NCBI RefSeq assembly: GCF_016907655.1
Contig: NZ_JAFBCL010000001.1
Location: forward strand, 62,001-126,000
DNA: 64,000 bases
Source of the DNA: Saccharothrix algeriensis
Lineage (GTDB): Bacteria > Actinomycetota > Actinomycetes > Mycobacteriales > Pseudonocardiaceae
Direction of reading: 5' to 3'
Shown: positions 7,441-15,827 of the stretch, piece after piece
How the letters are laid out: every line of letters starts with the position of its first letter
Numbering within the stretch: position 1 is the first letter of the stretch
Translations under genes and position numbers: made by a program
Notes under the pieces: model-generated
Databases searched by the model: none
The model's input: the letters and a program-made list of their open reading frames with translations, nothing else
Told to the model about the DNA's origin: nothing

Positions 7441-10400
7441 TCACGGCGACGCGGGCTCGAACACCACGTCCACCCAGAAGTTCAGCCCGCCGGGCGCCGC
7501 CGTCGACGGCATCCCCGAGCCGGACCCGTGCACCCCCGCTCCCCCTTCCGGGGTCGTCAGCGGGGGCGAGTCCACCCGGTGCCCGGCGAAGTACCCGTCG
7601 CTCAGCGCCGGGTACCCGTGCACCGCGTAACTGCCGACGTACGCGCCCCCCGCGGCCACCGGCACCGGAGAGGCGAACGCCAGCGTCTGCCACCCCTCCG
7701 CGGTCCCGCCCGGGAACGGCCCGGTGGCCAACTGCGTCCCGTCCGACGCCCACAGGTACCCGGTGTGCGGGCCGGGGTTCATGGTGGTCCGGTAGAACCT
7801 CACCCCCGTGACCACGCCGTCGACCGTGGGCGTGAACCGCACGCCCACGTGGGAGAACGTCCTGAACGGCTCCCACCGCCGCGCCGGCAGCGCGGCGGCG
7901 CTGAACAGCGTGCACGGGCACGTCTGCGCCGCCGTCGTGGTGAACCCCCACGTGATCGGGGTCGGCATCGCGTTCGCCGTCTCGTCCGCGGCGCGCACGC
8001 TCACCGAGTGCCGGGTGTTGGCCGCCAGCCGCGCCTTCGGGGTCCACACCACCGTGTGCCCGTCCTCGGTCCGGCTCAGCGTCCCGTCCATCCGCGCCCC
8101 GCCGCCGTCGGTCACGGTGAACGCGGTGCCGGCCAGGTCGACCGGCTCGTCGAACGTCGCGGTGACCGGCCCGTCCAGGTCGACCTCCGTGGCGCCGTCC
8201 AGCGGGGTGTGGCTGCCGGCGACCGGTGGCGCGGTGTCCCCGCTGAACGTGTAGACCACGTCCACCCAGTAGTTGTTGCCCTGGTGGGTGTTCGTCGGGA
8301 ACCCGCTGCCCTCCCGGTACACGCCGTTGGGCGCGTCCCAGCCGTTGTGCGGCGCGGTCAGCGGTGGCGACCGCACGTCCCGCGCCTGGAAGTAGCCGTG
8401 GTCCACGGCGAACCGGCCGCGCGGCGCGGTGTAGGAGGCGACGTACGACGTGCCGGCGCGGATGTCCACCGGGGTCGGGAAGATCAGCGTCTGCCACCCC
8501 GTCGCGGTCTCGCCGCCGAACGTGCCGGTGGCCAGCCGCGCGCCGGACGCGGACCACAGCGAGCCGGTGTGGGCGCCGGTGTTGCCCTCCCCCTTGTAGA
8601 ACTTCACGCCGGCCACCTTGCCGTTGTAGGCGGCCTCGAACCGCACGCCCAACTCGTAGGGGCTGCCGTCGGCGGCGGAGGTGGTCGTCGGGACGGTGGC
8701 GCCGCTGAACAGCGAGCACGGGCAGTCCGCCGACGCCTGCGTGGTGATCGACCACGTCGTGGTGGACGTCGTGGTGTTGCCGTTGACGTCCGCCGCGAGC
8801 GCGTTCACCGCGTACCGGGTGTCCGCGGCCAGTGCGGCGCTGGGCGTCCACGTGACGGTCCTCTGGTCGTCGGACAGGGTGATGGCGCCGGTCAGCTTCA
8901 CACCGCCCGGGTCGGTCAGCCACACCCGCGGCGACGCCGGGTCGATCGGCTCGCTGTAGGTCAGCGACACGGACGCGCCCACCGGCACGCCGGTCGCGTC
9001 GGGCGCGGGCGCCCGGGACTCGACGGTCGGCGGCGTGTGGTCGCCGTTCAGCCCGCTGCGGTAGACGACGTCGACCCAGTAGTTGTTCTTGTTGTGGCTG
9101 GTGCCGGGGAACCCACCGCCGTAGCGGAACACGCCGTTGCCGCCGTCGACGCCGTCGGCGAGCGCGTTGATGCCGCCGTAGGACGCCTGGTCCCGGAAGT
9201 AGTCGGGATCGACCGCGTAGCGGCCGTTGGGCGCGTTGTACGACACGACGTAGGTGGTGTTCGCCTGGACGCTGACCGGCGACAGGAACGTCAACGTCTG
9301 CCAGCCCGTGCTCGTCTCGTCGGCGAACGTGCCGGTGGCCAGCAGCAGCCCCGAGGACGACCAGAACGAGCCGGTGTGCGTGCCGGTGTTCCCGACGCCC
9401 TTGTAGAACCGGACGCCGAGCACCTCGCCCCGGCCGTCGAACCGGACCTTGGCGCCCACCTCCACGGCGGCGGTGTCGGCGGTGGCGGGCTCGGTCGGGG
9501 TGGTGAAGTCGTCCCACACCGTGCACGGGCACGTCGCCGGGCGCGGCGAACCCGTGGTGAACGCCCAGGTGTGCGCGGCGGCCTGGTTGCCGGCGGCGTC
9601 GCGCGCCCGCGTGGACGCCGTGTAGGACGTGCCGGCCGCCAGCGCCTCCGCCGGGGCGAACCGCGCCGCGGTGCCGTTCACCGACACCGCGCCGGCCACC
9701 GCGCCGGCGGGACCGGTCAGGGTGAACTCGACCGACGCCGGGTCGACCACCTCGTCGTAGGTGGCGCTCACCGCCTGGCCCGGCGGGACGCTGCCCGCAC
9801 CCGCGCCGGGGAACAGGGCGGAGATCCCGGGCGCGCGCGTGTCGGCCCCGGCTTCCGGCGCCCACACCACGTCGACCCAGTAGTTGCTGCTGCGGGCGCT
9901 GGAGTCGGGGAAGCCGCCACCGGCCCGGAACACGCCGTTGGCGCCCTCGCCGGCGCCGGACTGGAGCGCCGTCAACGGCTCCAGGTGCCGGGCGGACGTG
10001 GCGAAGTACTCGACGTCGGCGGAGAAGTGCCCGGTGGGCGACAGGTAGGAGACGACGTGGACCTGGTTGGCGGCGACCGCGACGGGCGCGGCGAACAGCA
10101 GCGTCTGCCAGCCGCTCGCCGTCTCGTCGGTGAACGTCCCGGTGGCCAGCCGCGCGCCGGACTCGGACCACAGCGAGCCGGTGTGGGCGCCGGTGTTGCC
10201 CGGTCCCTTGTAGAACCGGACGCCGCGCACGAAACCGTCCGACGCCGCGCGCCACCGGACGCCCAGCTCCATCGCGGACGGGTCGGCGAGGTCGAGCGCG
10301 GCGGGGGTGTCGCCGTCGTTCCACAGGCCGCACGGGCACACCCGGGCCGCGACGGCGGGCGTGGCGGAGGCCGTGCCCAGCGCGCCGCCCGCGGCGTCCA

Positions 10401-10773
10401 GCGCGCGGACGCGGAGCTGCGCCTGCCCGGACGCGGTCGGCGTGTAGGTGTGGCTCCACGTCGACGCGCCCGCCGCCCACGTGGCCGCGCGCCACAGCGA
10501 GCCGCCGTCGGTGGACACCTCGACGGCGGCGACGCCGGCGGGTTCGGTCACGGAGCCGGAGAACGCGTAAGGCGTGCCGACGGTCGCGCCGGCGGGCACG
10601 TCGGTGAACCCGACGGCCGGGGCTGCTGCCGGGGGCGGTTCGGCGAGCGCGGGCGGCGGGCTCGCCACCGCCGGGGCGAGCAGGGCGGCGGCGAGGGCGA
10701 CGACCGCGAGCAGCCGCGTCACCGCCGTGCCGGCGTGGGGTGGTCTGTGCCCGAGGGCACCGGATAAGGACAT
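7441..10773 (-). CDS. Secreted DUF4082 multi-repeat protein with Ig-like domains
   Basis: 1,110 residues. A signal peptide (about 1-44, hydrophobic VTRLLAVVALAAALLAPAVA) precedes an Ig-like domain and four DUF4082 modules at roughly 145-300, 405-560, 670-825 and 930-1110. Each module starts with CPC and carries GVRFYKG, NTGAHTGSLW, GWQTL.F and NNYWVDVVY-type motifs. Between modules are Big_5-like Ig domains (FDEPVD, YSEPID). The start ATG at 10773 has a purine-rich RBS just upstream. The CPC pairs may form disulfides. There is no LPXTG or C-terminal membrane anchor, so it is probably released or held non-covalently. The function is unknown; DUF4082 modules are usually found in carbohydrate-related exoproteins. 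Confidence 0.85.
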   Translation of the reverse strand: MSLSGALGHRPPHAGTAVTRLLAVVALAAALLAPAVASPPPALAEPPPAAAPAVGFTDVPAGATVGTPYAFSGSVTEPAGVAAVEVSTDGGSLWRAATWAAGASTWSHTYTPTASGQAQLRVRALDAAGGALGTASATPAVAARVCPCGLWNDGDTPAALDLADPSAMELGVRWRAASDGFVRGVRFYKGPGNTGAHTGSLWSESGARLATGTFTDETASGWQTLLFAAPVAVAANQVHVVSYLSPTGHFSADVEYFATSARHLEPLTALQSGAGEGANGVFRAGGGFPDSSARSSNYWVDVVWAPEAGADTRAPGISALFPGAGAGSVPPGQAVSATYDEVVDPASVEFTLTGPAGAVAGAVSVNGTAARFAPAEALAAGTSYTASTRARDAAGNQAAAHTWAFTTGSPRPATCPCTVWDDFTTPTEPATADTAAVEVGAKVRFDGRGEVLGVRFYKGVGNTGTHTGSFWSSSGLLLATGTFADETSTGWQTLTFLSPVSVQANTTYVVSYNAPNGRYAVDPDYFRDQASYGGINALADGVDGGNGVFRYGGGFPGTSHNKNNYWVDVVYRSGLNGDHTPPTVESRAPAPDATGVPVGASVSLTYSEPIDPASPRVWLTDPGGVKLTGAITLSDDQRTVTWTPSAALAADTRYAVNALAADVNGNTTTSTTTWSITTQASADCPCSLFSGATVPTTTSAADGSPYELGVRFEAAYNGKVAGVKFYKGEGNTGAHTGSLWSASGARLATGTFGGETATGWQTLIFPTPVDIRAGTSYVASYTAPRGRFAVDHGYFQARDVRSPPLTAPHNGWDAPNGVYREGSGFPTNTHQGNNYWVDVVYTFSGDTAPPVAGSHTPLDGATEVDLDGPVTATFDEPVDLAGTAFTVTDGGGARMDGTLSRTEDGHTVVWTPKARLAANTRHSVSVRAADETANAMPTPITWGFTTTAAQTCPCTLFSAAALPARRWEPFRTFSHVGVRFTPTVDGVVTGVRFYRTTMNPGPHTGYLWASDGTQLATGPFPGGTAEGWQTLAFASPVPVAAGGAYVGSYAVHGYPALSDGYFAGHRVDSPPLTTPEGGAGVHGSGSGMPSTAAPGGLNFWVDVVFEPASP

Positions 10774-11287
10774 GGACCTCTGCCTCTCCCCCGGAGCCGC
10801 ACGGCCCCGGTTCACGGCGGGGATCGGCGCGGCGGCGCGGGCCGTTACCGGGCGGGCCGCCGGGCCACCGCCCCCGCCCGGCGGCGCATCGGTTGCGGCA
10901 CAACCGTTCCGCCGACCCGCGCAGCCGGCGCGCGCCGGCTGCGCGGCACGCGCGTTGCGGCTTTCGGTCCAACCCGGACCGGAAAGGGCGGCACGGCGGG
11001 CGGTGGGCCGCTGGTCGGGCGGTCGCGCCCGCGGACGGCGGTCTGCGCCGAAGTGCGGTCGGTCGCGGCGGTCCGGGTTCCCGGCACGAGGAACGGTCGG
11101 GTTCCCGCCGCAGGAGCAGCCAAGTCCCCGCCACGCACGGGAGGGCGGCCGACCCTCCACTGCGCGGCGCCGCCGGACCCCCATCACGGGAGAGGCCGGG
11201 TCCCGCCGCGGGGAGCACCCCCGGCCCGTCCGCAGGAGCGGCCGGGTGCCGGTCACGCGGAGCGGCCGGGTTTGCCAAGCTGGACCG
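10774..11287. other. Divergent intergenic region with palindrome and short repeats
   Basis: About 510 bp without a convincing gene, despite open frames on both strands. It contains a perfect 30-bp palindrome (10917-10946) and CGGTTG-N5-CAACCG at 10890-10906. Two identical 13-mers GGAGCGGCCGGGT lie at 11235-11247 and 11259-11271, with degenerate relatives near 11088 and 11189. The promoters of the DUF4082 gene and of the downstream methyltransferase must lie here. Confidence 0.55.
10917..10946. repeat. Perfect 30-bp palindrome
   Basis: CCGCGCAGCCGGCGC is immediately followed by its exact reverse complement, with no spacer. It lies 144 bp upstream of the DUF4082 start. It could be a cruciform, a dimeric regulator site or a terminator-like RNA hairpin. 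Confidence 0.7.
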
Positions 11288-12145
11288 GTGACGATCACCT
11301 CCGCGCTGGCCGCCCTCACCGCGGGCGACCCCCGGCGGGCCCGGGACCTCGCGTCCGCCGCCGGCACGCCGCTGGGCCGCGCGCTGGCCGCCTACCTGGC
11401 CGGGGACGCGGACGGGACGGTCTACGACCGGCCCGCCGCGTTCCGGGCGTTCATCGGCGGCGGCGGCAACACCGGCCTGTACGCGGCCGTGGGCGCGGCG
11501 CTGGCCGACCTCGCCGGGCGGCTGCGGCCCGCGTCCCTGCTCGACGTCGGCTGCGGTGACGGCCGAGCGCTGCTCCCTGGGCTCGCCGGCCACCGGCCCG
11601 ACCGGCTCACCCTGGTGGAGCCGTCGGCGGCGCTGCTGGAGGCGGCGGTGCGGGGCGTCCCGGGCGGGATCGCGCTGGACGCCCGCAGGACGCGCGTCGA
11701 GCCGTTCGCCGGGACCTGCGGCCGGTTCGACCTGGCCCAGTCGACGTTCGCCCTGCACACCCTGCCGCACGAGGTGCGCGACGGCGTGCTGGCCGCGCTC
11801 GCGCCGAAGGTGGGCGCGCTGGCGGTGGTGGAGTTCGACGTGCCCGACCTGCCCCCGCGGGACCGCCTGCGCTTCCTCGCCGAGACCTACGAGCGCGGCC
11901 TGGCCGAGTACGGCGCGGACCGGGACCTCGTCGCGCAGGGCTTCCTCATGCCCGTGCTGACCGGCCAGCTGCTGCCCGGGGCGGTGCGCTCGACGTGGGA
12001 GCAGCCCGCGGCCCGGTGGGCGGAGCAGGTCCGGCGCGCGGGTTTCACCGACGTCCGCGTGCGCCCGCTGCACGATTACTGGTCGTCGCCGGCTTTCCTG
12101 CTCACCGCTTCCGGGGCCGCCCGGCCTTCGGGATTCCGAGCCTGA
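11288..12145 (+). CDS. Class I SAM-dependent methyltransferase
   Basis: 285 residues from GTG 11288; the open frame extends further upstream but reads as low-complexity Arg/Pro-rich sequence there. The SAM-binding motif I is LLDVGCGDGRALLPGL near residues 82-95, followed by the acidic end of strand 2 (LTLVEP). FDLAQSTFALHTLPHEVRD resembles motif II/III of small-molecule methyltransferases. The N-terminal ~75 residues are helical (DRPAAFRAFIGGGGNTGLY) and probably form the substrate lid. The substrate is unknown. It is separated by 350 bp from the next methyltransferase and probably transcribed alone. A weak RBS (GGA) precedes the start. Confidence 0.8.
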   Translation: MTITSALAALTAGDPRRARDLASAAGTPLGRALAAYLAGDADGTVYDRPAAFRAFIGGGGNTGLYAAVGAALADLAGRLRPASLLDVGCGDGRALLPGLAGHRPDRLTLVEPSAALLEAAVRGVPGGIALDARRTRVEPFAGTCGRFDLAQSTFALHTLPHEVRDGVLAALAPKVGALAVVEFDVPDLPPRDRLRFLAETYERGLAEYGADRDLVAQGFLMPVLTGQLLPGAVRSTWEQPAARWAEQVRRAGFTDVRVRPLHDYWSSPAFLLTASGAARPSGFRA

Positions 12146-12498
12146 TCCCCCGGTGACCGCGCCACCGGCGCGCACCACCCACGGGGTGCCCCGATCACGG
12201 GGACGTCCCGCTGTCGGCCCCTTGCCGGCGCACGGGCGCGCACCGTGCGTCGCCGACAAATCCGATCGTTCGCCGAATCGTGTCGGCCATTGCCACCAAC
12301 CGGAGTAATTGCGCCGTCAGGGCTCAGCGCTACCCATTCGGGCGACTGTACACGGTCAAATAGCCGATGCTAGCGTAATCCCCGGCCACGACCGAGGGGG
12401 AATAACTTCCTCCCGAATTCACCGCCGCCCATTCAGCCCGTGAATCCCGTGCTCGATTGTTCCGGCTGTGCGCGCACCCACGAGGAGAGCATTCACCC
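12146..12498. other. Intergenic region upstream of terpene-type methyltransferase
   Basis: About 350 bp with no gene. A hairpin (12229-12249) follows the upstream methyltransferase. The stretch 12250-12440 is markedly less GC-rich than its surroundings and probably contains the promoter of the next gene, but no clear -35/-10 pair could be fixed. Confidence 0.5.
12229..12249 (+). terminator. Hairpin after methyltransferase gene
   Basis: CGCACGG (12229-12235) pairs with CCGTGCG (12243-12249) around a 7-nt loop, 84 nt after the stop codon. It is a moderate stem without a U-tract. Confidence 0.45.
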
Positions 12499-13362
12499 AT
12501 GACCACCGTCGTACCCGGCGTCCTGCGCACCGAATACCAGAAGTCCGTGGCGGCGTACTGGAACGCCGAGCGCGACCCGGTCAACATCCGCCTCGGCGAG
12601 GTCGACAACCTCTACCACCACCACTACGGGCTGGGCGCGTACGACGAGTCCGTGCTGACCGGCCCGGAGGACACGCGCGACGCGCGCGTGATCGCCGAGC
12701 TGCACCGGCTGGAGACCGCGCAGGCCGACTTCCTGCTGGACCGGTTCGCCGGCGTCGGCGCGGAGGACCGCCTGCTCGACGGCGGTTCGGGGCGCGGCGG
12801 CACGAGCATCATGGCCAACCGGCGCTACGGCTGCCGGGTGGACGGCGTGTCCATCTCCGAGAAGCAGGTGGAGTTCGCGAACGACCAGGCCCGGCAGTGG
12901 GGCGCGGCGGACCGGGTGCGGTTCCACTTCCGGAACATGCTCGACACCGGTTTCGAGACGGGCGCCTTCCGCGGCGTGTGGACCAACGAGACCACGATGT
13001 ACGTGGACCTGTTCGACTTGTTCAGCGAATTCTCCCGGCTGTTGCAGCACGGCGGGCGGTACGTGTGCATCACCGGCTGCTACAACGACGTGACGGGCGG
13101 GCGCTCGAAGGCGGTCAGCCAGATCGACGAGCGCTACACGTGCAGCGTGCACCCGCGCAGCGAATACTTCAAGGCGCTCACCGCGAACAACCTGGTGCCG
13201 ATCGAGGTGGTGGACCTGACGCCGGAGACCATTCCGTACTGGGAGTTGCGGGAGCGCTCGTCGGTGGCGACCGGGGTGGAGTCCTCTTTCCTGACCGCGT
13301 ACCGCGAGGGCAGCTTCCACTACCTGCTCATCGTGGCCGACCGCGTACACGGCCGCGTCTGA
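12499..13362 (+). CDS. Geranyl diphosphate 2-C-methyltransferase-like protein
   Basis: 287 residues, starting at ATG 12499 behind GAGGAGAG. It is highly similar over its length to the 2-methylisoborneol pathway GPP methyltransferase as I recall it: AAYWNAERDPVNIRLGEVD, YHHHYG, motif I LLDGGSGRGGTS, WTNETTMYVDLFDLFSEFSR, GRYVCITGCYND, and IPYWELRERSSVATGVE. The enzyme adds a methyl group from SAM to C2 of geranyl diphosphate. The Cys usually found in motif I (DAGCGRGG) is Ser here. The usual partner, 2-methylisoborneol synthase, and its cyclic-nucleotide-binding companion are absent from both flanks. It may therefore serve another terpenoid, as the related GPP C6-methyltransferases do. Confidence 0.85.
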   Translation: MTTVVPGVLRTEYQKSVAAYWNAERDPVNIRLGEVDNLYHHHYGLGAYDESVLTGPEDTRDARVIAELHRLETAQADFLLDRFAGVGAEDRLLDGGSGRGGTSIMANRRYGCRVDGVSISEKQVEFANDQARQWGAADRVRFHFRNMLDTGFETGAFRGVWTNETTMYVDLFDLFSEFSRLLQHGGRYVCITGCYNDVTGGRSKAVSQIDERYTCSVHPRSEYFKALTANNLVPIEVVDLTPETIPYWELRERSSVATGVESSFLTAYREGSFHYLLIVADRVHGRV

Positions 13363-13437
13363 GCCCACCCGGCGCCTCCCGCCGCACGCGACCCGGCCCG
13401 GGCCCTCCACCGGTCGCCGACGCCGACCGCGACCTGC

Positions 13438-13471
13438 CGACCGGTGATCACCGCGCGCTGATCACCGGTCG
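13438..13471. terminator. 13-bp perfect hairpin after GPP methyltransferase
   Basis: CGACCGGTGATCA (13438-13450) pairs perfectly with 13459-13471 around an 8-nt loop, 76 nt after the stop. It lies between convergent genes and may act on both strands. Confidence 0.6.
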
Positions 13472-13620
13472 CCGGCGCCCCACCGCGGGCGCCACCCCGG
13501 TCCGACGGCTTCAGCACGGCGGCTCCGGCCCGGCGGCTCCGGCTCACCGACCCCGGCCCGACGACCCCGGCTCAACGGCTCCGGCCCGATGACCCCCGCC
13601 GACCCGGACGGCCGGCCACG

Positions 13621-13682
13621 GATCACCGAGGGCGCGGATCACCGAGGGCGCGGCCGACCTCACCACCGCCGACCTCACCACC
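13621..13682. repeat. Two adjacent tandem duplications (16 bp x2, 15 bp x2)
   Basis: The unit GATCACCGAGGGCGCG occurs at 13621-13636 and 13637-13652. Directly after it the unit GCCGACCTCACCACC occurs at 13653-13667 and 13668-13682. All copies are exact, suggesting recent slippage. Confidence 0.8.
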
Positions 13683-13723
13683 GCCGCCCCCACTGGCTCG
13701 CCGCGAGCCCCCCGGCGCCGCGC

Positions 13724-14257
13724 TCAGCGGTCCGCCCCCGTGGCGACGGCGCCCGGGGTGACCCGGTCGGACAGCAGGCGGCCGGGCCACTCCCCCACCC
13801 GGAACGCGTCGCCCGGCGTGAACCCGTTGCGCCGGTAGTACTCCACCAGCCGGCCGTCGCCGCCCGCGTAGCAGTCCACCCGCACCAGGCCGACGCCCAG
13901 TTCGCGCGCCTGCGCGCGGGCGTGGTCGAGCAGCGCGCTGCCGACCCCGCGACCAGTGAACGCGCGCGAGGTCACCAGCAGCCGCACGTACAGCTCGGGC
14001 TCGTCGGCGGCGGGCACGCCCTCCGGCGCGGTCGGCGAGTGCGTCAGCGCGCCCGCCGGCCGCCCGTCGACCTCCGCGATCCACACCGCGTCCTCGCGGA
14101 CGCGGTCCGCGATCCGGCCGGCCCGCCGGGGGTCGGCCGACCACGGCTCGCTGCCCCACTGCCCGGTGCGCCCGGAGGCGGCCAGCCACGCCACCGCGCC
14201 GTCCAGCATCGCCATGATCGCCGACAGGTCGTCCGGTCCGCCTCGACGGATCTCCAC
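13724..14257 (-). CDS. GNAT-family N-acetyltransferase
   Basis: 177 residues forming a single GNAT domain. The N-terminus MEIRRGGPDDLSAIMAML is the typical first strand and helix. The acetyl-CoA pyrophosphate loop is FTGRGVGSALLDHARAQA near residues 98-115, and GLVRVDCYAGGDGRLVEYYR resembles motif B of GNATs that recognise small amines or protein N-termini. The substrate is unknown. It is transcribed alone on the minus strand; a 13-bp palindrome lies 65 bp upstream of the start. The sequence after residue 150 is less conserved. Confidence 0.85.
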   Translation of the reverse strand: MEIRRGGPDDLSAIMAMLDGAVAWLAASGRTGQWGSEPWSADPRRAGRIADRVREDAVWIAEVDGRPAGALTHSPTAPEGVPAADEPELYVRLLVTSRAFTGRGVGSALLDHARAQARELGVGLVRVDCYAGGDGRLVEYYRRNGFTPGDAFRVGEWPGRLLSDRVTPGAVATGADR

Positions 14258-14321
14258 CCGCGCCCCCTTCCCACACCAGGTCCACGGCCACTGTACGTCC
14301 CGACACGACAGGACCCGATTA

Positions 14322-14334
14322 GTCCACTGTGGAC
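14322..14334. promoter_or_regulatory. Palindrome GTCCACTGTGGAC upstream of GNAT gene
   Basis: A perfect 6+6 palindrome with one central base, in the short region between the GNAT and pirin genes. The same pattern GTCCAC-N-GTGGAC recurs at 62242-62254, so it may be a shared operator. Confidence 0.4.
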
Positions 14335-14449
14335 GGGAGGCGGCCCCGCGAACCGGGCGGCGCCCGACCGCGGCGCGACCGCCCCCTTCGGCCCGACGAC
14401 CGGAGAACTCGCCGGCTCCGGGCGCACCTCCACCGCGGCCCCCGGGGCT

Positions 14450-15421
14450 TCAGCCCTCCGGGTTGCCGCGCGGGCGGAGGCGGCCGGTGGGCAGGGGCGG
14501 GGCGGGGAGGCGGCGGCCGGGGTAGCCGTCGACGTGGCCGAAGCGCTCGGAGGCGGACTGCCACTCCTCGCGGAAGCGGACCACCTCGTCGTGGTCGCGG
14601 GCCACGAAGTTCCACCACATCACGATCCGCTCGCCGAACGGCTCGCCGCCCAGCAGCACCACCCTGGCCGGGACGTCGCCGGGGTTGGCCAGGCGCAGCG
14701 CGTCGTTGCCCGCGCCGAGGAAGCCGAGGTCGCCGCGGTCCAGGCGGGCGCCGGCGAAGTCGACCGCGCCGAGGTCCACCAGCACCCCGTGCTCGAACGC
14801 CGGGTTCGCGGCCAGGACCAGCCGGGCGCCCGGCTCCACCACGAGTTCCGCGCCCAGCAGCGGGGAGAACGTCGTCACGGGCGAGACCCGGCCGGCCAGC
14901 TCGCCCAGGAAGACCCGCGCGGTGGCGCCGTCGAGGGCCAGCGGGGGCGGCACGTGGTGCTGGAAGTCGCGCGGCGCGTCGCGGTGGGCGTCGGGCAGCG
15001 CGATCCACAGCTGCACGCCGTGCAGCACGGTGGTGCCCGGCAGCGAGACCTCCGAGTGGCAGATGCCGTGGCCGCCGGTCATCAGGTTCAGCTCGCCCGG
15101 CCGGACGGTGGCGTGCACGCCGAGGCTGTCGCGGTGCTCGATCTCGCCGGTGAACAGCCAGCTCGCCGTCTGCAGGCCGGTGTGCGGGTGCGGCGCGACG
15201 TCCATGCCGCCGGTCACCGACACGTCGTCGGGCCCGTAGTGGTCGGCGAAGCACCACGCGCCGATCATCGACCGGTCCCGCTGCGGCAGCGTGCGGCGCA
15301 CCGTCATCGCCCGCGGGCCGCCCAGCGGCACGGCGCGCGGGCGCAGGACCTCGACCCGCGACCGCTCGCCCGCCGCGCCGGTGCACACCAGCTCGGCGGG
15401 GTCGGCCTCCACGTTGCTCAT
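14450..15421 (-). CDS. Pirin family protein
   Basis: A 323-residue bicupin of the pirin family. The N-terminal cupin carries the metal site: HPHTGLQTASWLFTGEIEH supplies an H-x-H pair and GHGICHSE supplies the following His and Glu, matching the three-His/one-Glu site of pirins. Pirins bind Fe(II) or Ni in the cytoplasm; some oxidise quercetin and others act as redox-sensing regulators. The C-terminal pirin domain ends with the typical FVARDHDEVVRFREEW-like sequence. It is preceded by ~400 bp of intergenic DNA, so it probably has its own promoter. Catalytic versus regulatory role cannot be decided from sequence. Confidence 0.92.
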   Translation of the reverse strand: MSNVEADPAELVCTGAAGERSRVEVLRPRAVPLGGPRAMTVRRTLPQRDRSMIGAWCFADHYGPDDVSVTGGMDVAPHPHTGLQTASWLFTGEIEHRDSLGVHATVRPGELNLMTGGHGICHSEVSLPGTTVLHGVQLWIALPDAHRDAPRDFQHHVPPPLALDGATARVFLGELAGRVSPVTTFSPLLGAELVVEPGARLVLAANPAFEHGVLVDLGAVDFAGARLDRGDLGFLGAGNDALRLANPGDVPARVVLLGGEPFGERIVMWWNFVARDHDEVVRFREEWQSASERFGHVDGYPGRRLPAPPLPTGRLRPRGNPEG

Positions 15422-15827
15422 CGGGTCGGCTCCGATCGGCTCGTCACCCGGCCATCGTAAGCACCGCGCGCACCGCCGCGGCCGGGCGGAGCAGGCTGCG
15501 CCGGTTCACCCGGCGGTCGCGGACACGCGCCGCCCGCATTCCGGAGGATTTCACGGAGCCCGGTCGTCCAGCCCGTTCCCGGTCATCGGGAAAGCGACAC
15601 GGCCCGATAACCGGTATTTCACCGAACACCACTTCCAGTGACCGGTCGGGCCGGTTCCCACCGGTCGGCGGGGGCAGCGAAAAGGCCGGCGGAAAGGTCG
15701 ACACCGGGCAACTCGGTCGACAGCGCCGGCCACGAACGATTTCCGAAAGGCGCGGGAAGCGCGGGGCGGTCGACCACGTCGACCGGCCGAACCGGTCCGG
15801 GCGGCGCCGCACGGGCGCCCGGAGGTG
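15422..15827. other. Intergenic region upstream of pirin
   Basis: About 405 bp without a convincing gene. The part near 15590-15650 is comparatively AT-rich and contains repeated ACCGGT motifs (for example around 15608, 15641 and 15660). It probably carries the pirin promoter. No terminator hairpin of note was found after the PIG-L gene. Confidence 0.45.

Larger units (their letters stand above)
13363..13723. other. Intergenic region with hairpin and tandem duplications
   Basis: About 360 bp between convergent genes with no supported gene. It holds a 13-bp perfect hairpin (13438-13471) and two adjacent pairs of short direct repeats (13621-13682). The remaining sequence is Pro/Arg-like GC-rich filler. 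Confidence 0.55.

Noticed and set aside
7418-12259. Open frame of 1,613 codons on the minus strand
   Set aside because: It overlaps the DUF4082 gene in another frame and the plus-strand methyltransferase, has no family-like sequence and consists of Arg/Gly-rich stretches.
12499-13362. 2-methylisoborneol gene cluster
   Set aside because: Only the methyltransferase is present; no terpene synthase or EshA-like gene was found next to it.
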